9,266 bases of DNA from Chloroflexota bacterium (GTDB taxonomy: Bacteria > Chloroflexota > Dehalococcoidia > Plut-88900), in NCBI GenBank assembly GCA_022566235.1, contig JADFJI010000059.1, positions 1-9,266 on the forward strand. The letters run 5' to 3'. The translations under genes and the position numbers were made by a program. The notes below the pieces were generated by a model. It did not search any database, had not been told where the DNA came from, and saw only the letters and a program-made list of their open reading frames with translations. Of the stretch, positions 1-5,133 are shown in pieces; positions within the stretch are counted from its first letter, which is position 1, and the number at the start of each line of letters is the position of its first letter.

Positions 1-516
1 GAACTGGGCCTCCCGGCTGTTGTACTGGGTGGGGCCGAAGGACTGGATGGTGTCGACGATCCCCGTGCCGCTTATCATCCGAGGCGGGGCCAGGGGAAAC
101 AGCGCGTAGACCACCACCGCGATGAATAGGCTCAAGAGGATTATGTTGCGGTAATAGATGTACTTTTTTAGGTTGATCTTGTACAAAATGATGCCGGTGG
201 GGATTATTATGGGGAAGAAGGTCAGTATGTAGCTCCAGTTGAAGAAGACGATAACCTGATGGGCGCCATCCAACAGCCATCTCTGCAGGTGCAACTCCCA
301 GAAAAACCCCAGGGAGTTCTCAAGGGAGACGAGCTTCAGGGCGTTTGCCGTGGCCACCGCCTCCACATTCTCGAACACCAGCTTCCTGGTGATCATGTAA
401 AGGAAATAGGCAAACGTCAGCAGGGACGCTTCTTTGAGGACCCTCCGACTGCCTACAGATATGTAGGCTCTCTTAAGATGCCGGGTTATGTGCTGTCCGC
501 TCGGGTTCGTATGCAT
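1..516 (-). CDS. PAP2-superfamily, Aur1-like integral membrane protein (N-terminal 172 residues; C-terminus beyond the window)
   Basis: I translated this from the minus strand: 172 codons are open from ATG at 516 to the window edge. Hydrophobic segments lie at about residues 30-44, 84-112 and 124-145. The segment FPLAPPRM (140-147), followed by a GIVDT stretch, is the pattern I know from PAP2_3/Aur1-like membrane proteins, the bacterial relatives of inositol-phosphorylceramide synthase. These enzymes transfer or remove phosphate-linked head groups on lipids in the membrane. The catalytic PSLH/His region should follow just after residue 172 and is not visible, so activity cannot be judged. The ATG at 516 is the only ATG before an in-frame stop at 571-573; no clear Shine-Dalgarno precedes it. 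A TATAAT box lies about 65 bp upstream. The gene follows the radical SAM gene on the same strand after 168 bp. Family assignment is fairly sure; the substrate is unknown. Confidence 0.75.
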   Translation of the reverse strand, partial: MHTNPSGQHITRHLKRAYISVGSRRVLKEASLLTFAYFLYMITRKLVFENVEAVATANALKLVSLENSLGFFWELHLQRWLLDGAHQVIVFFNWSYILTFFPIIIPTGIILYKINLKKYIYYRNIILLSLFIAVVVYALFPLAPPRMISGTGIVDTIQSFGPTQYNSREAQF

Positions 517-581
517 GGTTCGGTCGCAGCTATCGGTTGGGGGCGAAGGCCTGGGTTCTGAATGTCCGAACTACTGTTTGA

Positions 582-587
582 ATTATA
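582..587 (-). promoter_or_regulatory. Candidate -10 box (TATAAT) for the PAP2 gene
   Basis: A perfect TATAAT reads on the minus strand 65 bp before the ATG at 516, in an otherwise non-coding gap. No acceptable -35 hexamer is seen at 15-19 bp, and there is no TG extension. A short inverted repeat, GTCCGA (564-569) and TCGGAC (603-608), flanks the box and could bind a regulator. The call rests on one hexamer only. Confidence 0.35.
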
Positions 588-641
588 CTCGATTGCCGAA
601 TGTCGGACTTGCGTCGCCAGGCAAGCTCCTGCCTTTCCGAC

Positions 642-673
642 CCTGGGGCCTGGGTCTTGTTGGACTCCCCAGG
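642..673 (-). terminator. Possible hairpin terminator after the radical SAM gene
   Basis: Arms CCTGGGG (642-648) and CCCCAGG (667-673) pair perfectly over 7 bp around an 18-nt loop. The hairpin begins 11 nt after the TAG stop of the radical SAM gene. There is no U-tract after it on the minus strand, so it is not a canonical intrinsic terminator. A second short stem, AGGCA/TGCCT, lies just beyond at 619-634. Confidence 0.25.
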
Positions 674-684
674 ACGCTAAGCAG

Positions 685-2169
685 CTACTTTCCTATCTTT
701 GCCTCTTCCTTAGTGTTGCGGCGGAACATCTGGAGGATAGCCCCCGAGTGTTTGAGTCCGTTGGGGCTTTCCAGGTAGACGTCACAGGTCAGGCAGCCTA
801 CCTCTACCTGCGGCATCTTCCCGCTCATGAACATATTACGCGCCGTCCTGTATTGGGTGTTGTTCCATATCTCCTTGATGGTGTTGTCATTGACGTTGCC
901 GAAGTCGTGCTTGGCGTCGGTTAGGTAGCAGCAGGGGGCATAGCCGCCATCCCAGTTTATCACCCCGCTCCTCCACAGCTTCCAACACTTTGGCCCATTC
1001 TCATGGTAGGGTTTGGACAGGGGGGACTCCCTCCTGAACTCCGCCGTTTTGACCGGAAGCCACTTTTGGGCCATCTCTTCCGTGCCGATGCCGTGAGGGA
1101 AATCTACTCGCTTGAAGATTATCTGGTCTACTCCCAGGTCCCTGGCCATCTGACGGGCCTCGGGGATCTGGTGTTCGTTCTGTTTCATCACGATGAATTG
1201 CCATTCCAAGAAGGGGGTGCTGGACTTCAGCTCCTTCTTCTTTTCGATGATCAGGCGGATGTTTTCCAGAACCAGGTCCAGCTTCCCGCGAACCCTGTAT
1301 TTCTCATAGACCTCCTGGGTGACCCCGTCCAGGGAAATGATCATCACGTCCAGGCCCGACTTTATCAGACCCTCCACTTTTTCGGGGGTCAGCTTCAAGC
1401 TCAAATTAGTGCTTATGATGGTGGGGATGTTGGACTGGCGAGCATATTGGATGAACCTGGGAAGCTGCTTGTTCAGCAACGGCTCGCCCCAGCTATACAG
1501 GCTCAGCCAGAGCACCGTGTCTTTTATCTCGTCGATGGTCTTCTTGAAGGTGTCGAAGTGCATGGTCCCCTTCATGCGGTTGATGTTGTCAAGCCCCGTG
1601 TGACACAGGGGGCACTTCAACTGGCAGATGTTGGTAGTGTCGATCTCCCACTCGAAAGGGTATCCCCTGACCTTAGTGAGGCCCAGGGTCAGCTGCGCTT
1701 CGATGAGCAACATATTGAACAGTTTCTTCCAGCTCCCATAGTGGATGGCCAGGTGGAAGCGATGGGACGTCCTGCCCTGGGCCATGGTAAGGACGGTTTC
1801 AAATATCTCGGGCATCAGGTTGGGTAGCCCGCGGGCCGAGAGGGCCGATGCCCCCCGGCGCATCCACCAGAGAAGCGTCTGGACGTAATCTGGTGGCTGA
1901 ACATCACCATTAGCGTCCCCCGGGGCCGATTCTCCTTTAGAGACCTGACCTGACCCCGTCCTCTTCCGGTTATTTTCCCGGGATTGTGGCGGCCTTCTGC
2001 CGTTCTGACTGTGGGAAGCAAGAAGGGTAGATGTCCGGTCGGACAGAACGGTTCCTGCGCGACGTATTAAGGAGAAGATGGGCTGGAGAGAAGCAGAAAA
2101 AGGGTCGCCGTTGAGTCGACCGTTTGAGGAGACCGTTTTTCTGGGAGCGGGCTTAGGGGAGGTTTTCAA
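685..2169 (-). CDS. Radical SAM protein with SPASM/twitch-like C-terminal iron-sulfur region
   Basis: The 494-residue protein has the radical SAM cluster motif CxxxCxxC at C182, C186 and C189, and a GEP motif at 228-230 that matches the SAM-binding strand. The C-terminus has C395, C413, C414, C459 and C462 in the CW...G..PCC...GN...IW...R...CxxC arrangement of SPASM/twitch domains, which hold at least one auxiliary Fe-S cluster. Such enzymes modify peptides, proteins or small molecules by radical chemistry in the cytoplasm; the substrate cannot be read from this sequence. Residues 1 to about 92 are hydrophilic and low in complexity, with many S, G, P, R and N. The TTG start at 2169 is chosen because AGGAAGGGG precedes it by 8 nt; the next in-frame Met (103) would remove the extension. 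A strong promoter and a palindrome lie upstream. Fold assignment is sure, function is not. Confidence 0.9.
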   Translation of the reverse strand: MKTSPKPAPRKTVSSNGRLNGDPFSASLQPIFSLIRRAGTVLSDRTSTLLASHSQNGRRPPQSRENNRKRTGSGQVSKGESAPGDANGDVQPPDYVQTLLWWMRRGASALSARGLPNLMPEIFETVLTMAQGRTSHRFHLAIHYGSWKKLFNMLLIEAQLTLGLTKVRGYPFEWEIDTTNICQLKCPLCHTGLDNINRMKGTMHFDTFKKTIDEIKDTVLWLSLYSWGEPLLNKQLPRFIQYARQSNIPTIISTNLSLKLTPEKVEGLIKSGLDVMIISLDGVTQEVYEKYRVRGKLDLVLENIRLIIEKKKELKSSTPFLEWQFIVMKQNEHQIPEARQMARDLGVDQIIFKRVDFPHGIGTEEMAQKWLPVKTAEFRRESPLSKPYHENGPKCWKLWRSGVINWDGGYAPCCYLTDAKHDFGNVNDNTIKEIWNNTQYRTARNMFMSGKMPQVEVGCLTCDVYLESPNGLKHSGAILQMFRRNTKEEAKIGK

Positions 2170-2220
2170 CAGCCCAACCCCTTCCTAGGCAGAGGGAATA
2201 TGAGTTTTAGCCAGAAATGA

Positions 2221-2235
2221 TTAGAACAGTTCTAA
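2221..2235. promoter_or_regulatory. Perfect 15-bp palindrome, probable operator of the radical SAM gene
   Basis: TTAGAAC-A-GTTCTAA is a perfect inverted repeat with a single central base. It sits at about +5 to +19 from the transcription start predicted from the promoter at 2247-2275, where a bound repressor would block elongation. With a 1-nt centre it would make a poor RNA hairpin, so a site for a dimeric protein is the better reading. It has GAAC/GTTC half-sites but not the GAAC-N4-GTTC spacing of a Gram-positive-type LexA box. Confidence 0.5.
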
Positions 2236-2246
2236 AATCGAAGCCA

Positions 2247-2275
2247 ATGATAGTGGAGTGGCTGTGGGGTGTCAA
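2247..2275 (-). promoter_or_regulatory. Sigma-70-type promoter for the radical SAM gene
   Basis: On the minus strand TTGACA (2275-2270) is followed after exactly 17 bp by TATCAT (2252-2247). This is a consensus -35 with a five-of-six -10. The predicted start is near 2240, giving a leader of about 70 nt to the TTG at 2169. The remainder of this 218-bp gap (2170-2387) holds the palindrome at 2221-2235 and no convincing gene. Confidence 0.65.
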
Positions 2276-2387
2276 GATGAACTGCACGCCCTTGGCTGGC
2301 ATCGCAATAACTTTCCGATCCGTCGCTTATGCCATCTTGCCCTGGACCTTGGTTGTGAGCTTACCGGCTGGACCAGGTGTGAGGAGA

Positions 2388-3116
2388 TCAGGGCCTTCCT
2401 GAGAGGATGTCCAGAAGCCTCCTGCTCTGGAACCTCAACACCCATACCGTGGAAGCTGCGCTGAGGCCGATGGCGGAGAGTATCAGGGCTGTGCCCACGA
2501 ACTTGAAGGGCTCAAGCCAGCGGTCCATGGCCTCTATGGTGCCCAGGTCCGACAAGAGGTCCGAGCCCCGGGGCGCGGGATTGAGTTCCAGGGCGATGGA
2601 GTGGTCCCAGTAGCTGGCTGTCATCAACGCCTGCACTATCCCCAGCGCCAGGGCCGCCAGCAGGAGGGCCAGTCCAGTTATCAGGAGGATGGGGAATACC
2701 CGGGCGATAATCGGGGCCCTGGGCAACACGATGGTAACCCCAAGAGACTGCTGCACGGTGGCCCCCGAGATTCTCAACGCCCCAAGGATGGTGGTAAACA
2801 GGAGGGTGATGCCTGCCAGGATCAGGCCTATGCCCAAAAACCTGAATTCCGGCAGCCACGCGGAGACCGACTCGATAAACACCTTCTTCTCCACGAGGTC
2901 TGAGCCGGCGACGGCTGCCTCCCGCTCTACCCTGGAGAACTCGAAGTAGTCCGCAGCAACCATGCCGTTGATTATGCCGATGACGAAGGAGCTTACTACT
3001 ATGATGAACCCCATGATCATAAAGGGGGCCCACAGTCGCATGGCCAGGGCCTGAGGCCTGGTGAACCCGACGGCTGGCCTGGCTATGGCATCCGCTGCGC
3101 TCTCGAGTATGGTCAT
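2388..3116 (-). CDS. Four-helix membrane protein made of two tandem copies of a two-helix unit
   Basis: I do not recognise this as a named family. The 242-residue protein has hydrophobic helices at about 28-52, 91-113, 140-164 and 204-228. It is an internal duplication: AWLPEFRFLGIGLIL (86-100) and RWLEPFKFVGTALIL (199-213) each open the second helix of a pair, about 57-60 residues after the first helix begins. The loop within each pair, about 35-40 residues and mostly polar or acidic, is probably outside the membrane. The neighbouring upstream gene encodes one copy of the same unit, so the proteins may be partners. ATG at 3116 is preferred because AGGAG lies 5 nt before it; an in-frame ATG at 3134 has no ribosome site. 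No catalytic or metal-binding motif is visible. Function is unknown; a sensory, channel-like or complex-assembly role would be guesswork. Confidence 0.8.
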   Translation of the reverse strand: MTILESAADAIARPAVGFTRPQALAMRLWAPFMIMGFIIVVSSFVIGIINGMVAADYFEFSRVEREAAVAGSDLVEKKVFIESVSAWLPEFRFLGIGLILAGITLLFTTILGALRISGATVQQSLGVTIVLPRAPIIARVFPILLITGLALLLAALALGIVQALMTASYWDHSIALELNPAPRGSDLLSDLGTIEAMDRWLEPFKFVGTALILSAIGLSAASTVWVLRFQSRRLLDILSGRP

Positions 3117-3175
3117 GGCCTCTCCTGATTTCATGTTGCCACTGGCTGTCCTGTTGAGCCTCAGATTCGATTAGC

Positions 3176-3565
3176 TCAGTCCGGTCGCTGGTCTCTTAAA
3201 TACGACAGGGCTATGGCGGTCACTGCCATCCGAAGACGTACCCTGCGCACGAATGTCCTCAGCAGGATTCCGATTCCAACCAGTATGAGGGCTATACCCA
3301 GGAAGGGTAGTGAGGCCAGCCATCTGGGGTAAGATTCCAGGGTGGCCTGGGTGTCCAGAACCTGGTCGCCGGCCTGGGCCGTGTCCCTGACCGCCAGGTC
3401 ATAGGAGTAGAGGTCCAGGGCCTTATCGGCCAGCAACACCCAGGAGATAGCGGTAACTATGACCAGGGCTATACCGGCCACAATGATAAAAGCGGCCAGA
3501 ATGGACAGTGGGGATGTGCGGTTGGCCTCGGCTTCTAGCCGCTCGATGGAAAGTTCGGTGACCAT
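3176..3565 (-). CDS. Small two-helix membrane protein, single-unit paralogue of its downstream neighbour
   Basis: The 129-residue protein has helices at about 19-45 and 84-104, with a polar loop of about 38 residues between them. RWLASLPFLGIALIL (81-95) matches the motif found twice in the next gene, so both belong to one repeat family. The basic stretch RTFVRRVRLR after the second helix suggests that both ends are cytoplasmic. The frame stays open to an ATG at 3625, but that ATG overlaps a predicted -10 box (3624-3629), and the extra 20 residues use codons less GC-rich at the third position than the rest. The ATG at 3565 is therefore preferred, although it has no strong ribosome site. The gene ends 59 bp before the start of its neighbour, which suggests co-transcription. 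The family is not one I recognise and the function is unknown. Confidence 0.72.
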   Translation of the reverse strand: MVTELSIERLEAEANRTSPLSILAAFIIVAGIALVIVTAISWVLLADKALDLYSYDLAVRDTAQAGDQVLDTQATLESYPRWLASLPFLGIALILVGIGILLRTFVRRVRLRMAVTAIALSYLRDQRPD

Positions 3566-3623
3566 TCTTCTGTAATCTCTCGTCCGCTGGTATGTAAGTG
3601 TATGCGGCCAGCAACACGGCTTC

Positions 3624-3651
3624 ATTATAGGCCGGTTTTGGCGTGCATCAA
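3624..3651 (-). promoter_or_regulatory. Promoter for the two membrane-protein genes
   Basis: On the minus strand TTGATG (3651-3646) is followed after 16 bp by a perfect TATAAT (3629-3624). It lies in and next to the 54-bp gap after menG. Transcription would begin near 3617, leaving a leader of about 50 nt to ATG 3565. It excludes ATG 3625 as the start for transcripts from this promoter. The pair of membrane genes thus seems to be a transcription unit separate from menG. Confidence 0.55.
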
Positions 3652-3679
3652 CATCAACTGGTTTCGGTGGGCACCTACA

Positions 3680-4402
3680 TCAGCCGGGTTTGGTCCCCCA
3701 GTGGATGGCTACGGTGCTCAGGTTCATCCGTCGATAGCCTACCTCTGTCAACCCCACACCCCTAAACACCTCCGTCAGTTCGTCGGCATTGGGAAAGCGG
3801 GTCACTGAGTTGGGTAGGTAGGTGTAGGCCTTCCTGTCTCCGGCCAGAAGCTGTCCCAGAAGGGGCACCCCGTGGTTTAAGTACAGCTTTAACAGGGATG
3901 TGAAGATGGACCGGCCAACCAGGGGCGTAAGCTCCAGCACCACCACACGGCCCCCGGGCCTGACTACCCGTTGCATCTCCGATAGCGACCCTTCGATGCT
4001 CTCCACGTTTCGCAGCGCAAACCCGGAGGTGGCGCACACGAAGGTGTCGTCCTGGAATCCCAGCCGCAACGCGTCCCCGAGCTGAAATGTCACAGGGCGG
4101 GATGCCTGCCTGTTCTTGAGCTTGCCCCTTGCCAACTCCAGCATCTCGGCGCAGAAGTCCACCCCGATGACGCTGGTGATCCCTGGAAGCCCCGCTAGCT
4201 GGAAGGCCAGGTCCCCGGTGCCCGTGGCCACGTCCAGGGCCGGCCCCTGGTCCTTACCCGCAGCAATAGAAGCAGTCTGCCGCTTCCAGCGGCGGTGCAT
4301 CCCCAGGGTCATGGCCGTGTTCAGGAAATCGTAGCGTCTGGAGATGCGGGCGAACATCGCCTCCACCGACTTTGCTTCTGGGCCCTTGACGGGCGCTGGC
4401 AT
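3680..4402 (-). CDS. menG: Demethylmenaquinone methyltransferase (MenG/UbiE family)
   Basis: This is a SAM-dependent C-methyltransferase of 240 residues, the usual family length. It methylates demethylmenaquinol to menaquinol, the last step of menaquinone synthesis, at the inner face of the membrane. The UbiE signature YDFLNTAMTLGMHRRW (24-39) is clear. SAM-binding motif I is ALDVATGTGD (55-64), followed by VIGVD (78-82), GD (109-110), FALRNV (128-133) and the motif VVRPGGRVVVLE (146-157). The C-terminal YTYLPNSVTRFP (193-204) is also typical. ATG 4402 is chosen because GAGGA lies 7 nt upstream and the frame beyond it is the shadow of the DUF429 gene. The stop of that gene and this start overlap as TGATG, so translation is probably coupled. 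In an organism that makes ubiquinone the same protein would be called UbiE; no other quinone genes are present to decide, and menaquinone is the inferred product. Confidence 0.93.
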   Translation of the reverse strand: MPAPVKGPEAKSVEAMFARISRRYDFLNTAMTLGMHRRWKRQTASIAAGKDQGPALDVATGTGDLAFQLAGLPGITSVIGVDFCAEMLELARGKLKNRQASRPVTFQLGDALRLGFQDDTFVCATSGFALRNVESIEGSLSEMQRVVRPGGRVVVLELTPLVGRSIFTSLLKLYLNHGVPLLGQLLAGDRKAYTYLPNSVTRFPNADELTEVFRGVGLTEVGYRRMNLSTVAIHWGTKPG

Positions 4403-5058
4403 CAACTGGTCCTCAGGCTTAACGGCAGTATTATCTGTATCTCGTCGGAGGGGCCGGCGGCCTCGTACCTGCCCTGGAGGTAGCAGATGCCCACATAGGC
4501 CGCCGTGACGGCGTCCAGCTCGTCGTGTACCCGCTTCCGCCCCGGGTCCCGGAAACGGATGCCCAGGTCCCTCAGCGCCTCCTCCAGCAGATCGACCCCA
4601 GCCTTCTTCCTGGGCACCCCCAGGCGGTCCTGTGCCGCCCCGGGGTACACCTCGATCACCTTGAGGCCCTCGGCCTCCATTCGCTCCTTGAAACTGATGC
4701 CGCGAAGGGTGAGGTTGACCATGGAGGGTAGTAGTGTCCAGAACGGGTGGTAGCCCAGCTTGGCCACGGCCCTGTCTGCGGCGCGCACTATGCCGCGAAC
4801 GGCGCAGGGACATGAGGTCCGGGCGCAGCAGCGGCCCTTGGGCAAGGAGAGGGGGGAGTCGATGGCGACAACGTCGGGCCGGGCCTCTCGGGCGGCCCGA
4901 CAGATCTCCTCGTTGGTCATGGCGGTCCAGGTGTAGACCTTGAGGTCGTCATCGAGCACGGCCAGGCCGCTTCTTCGGCGCTCCGAACCGCTGGGGTCGA
5001 TGCCCAGGGAGATCAATTTCAGGAGTCCTCCAGAATTAAGATCGATTTCGTATTCCAT
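4402..5058 (-). CDS. DUF429 family protein, predicted RNase H-fold nuclease
   Basis: The acidic residues of the DUF429/RNase H-like fold appear in order: D21 in LGIDPSG, D67 in VAIDSPLSLP, E137 in VIEVYPGAAQDRLG and D179/E180/D182 in HDELDAVTAAYVG. These would bind metal ions in a nuclease-type active site; the biological substrate of the family is not established. A cluster of four cysteines (C77, C78, C83, C85) follows SLPKG and could bind metal. The start is uncertain. ATG 5058 has no clear ribosome site and sits 2 nt after a strong hairpin. TTG at 5016 has GGAGG 10 nt before it and would give a 204-residue protein beginning just before the first strand. The gene follows acsA after 75 bp and overlaps menG by one base, so an operon is likely. 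The family is sure; the nuclease activity is inferred from the fold. Confidence 0.85.
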   Translation of the reverse strand: MEYEIDLNSGGLLKLISLGIDPSGSERRRSGLAVLDDDLKVYTWTAMTNEEICRAAREARPDVVAIDSPLSLPKGRCCARTSCPCAVRGIVRAADRAVAKLGYHPFWTLLPSMVNLTLRGISFKERMEAEGLKVIEVYPGAAQDRLGVPRKKAGVDLLEEALRDLGIRFRDPGRKRVHDELDAVTAAYVGICYLQGRYEAAGPSDEIQIILPLSLRTS

Positions 5059-5060
5059 TT

Positions 5061-5082
5061 CAGGACGTGGGCACGCGTCCTG
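5061..5082. repeat. Perfect 7-bp hairpin between acsA and the DUF429 gene
   Basis: Arms CAGGACG (5061-5067) and CGTCCTG (5076-5082) pair perfectly around an 8-nt loop. In minus-strand mRNA the stem would end 2 nt before the ATG at 5058. There is no U-tract, so full termination after acsA is unlikely. It may be a partial terminator, an RNA-processing or 3'-end stability element for acsA, or a block to initiation at ATG 5058. Confidence 0.5.
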
Positions 5083-5133
5083 TCCATAGGCCGTCGTCGG
5101 AGGAAATGAGGGTGAGGGTTTTTGGAACTATCC

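Noticed and set aside
1003..1827. A 274-codon open frame on the plus strand opposite the radical SAM gene.
   Set aside because: The minus-strand frame carries the CxxxCxxC, GEP and SPASM-like motifs. The plus-strand translation has no coherent domain and no ribosome site of note.
2207..2302. A 31-codon minus-strand frame in the gap before the radical SAM gene.
   Set aside because: It overlaps the predicted promoter and palindrome, has no ribosome site and resembles nothing I know. Promoter DNA is the better explanation.
3117..3134. ATG at 3134 as start of the four-helix membrane protein.
   Set aside because: AGGAG lies inside the extra six codons and is spaced 5 nt before ATG 3116, while 3134 has no ribosome site.
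4403..4813. An N-terminal extension of menG of 137 residues, because the frame stays open to an ATG at 4813.
   Set aside because: The extension is low-complexity (G, R, P) and lies wholly inside the DUF429 gene in another frame. MenG homologues start near 4402, where a GAGGA ribosome site is found.
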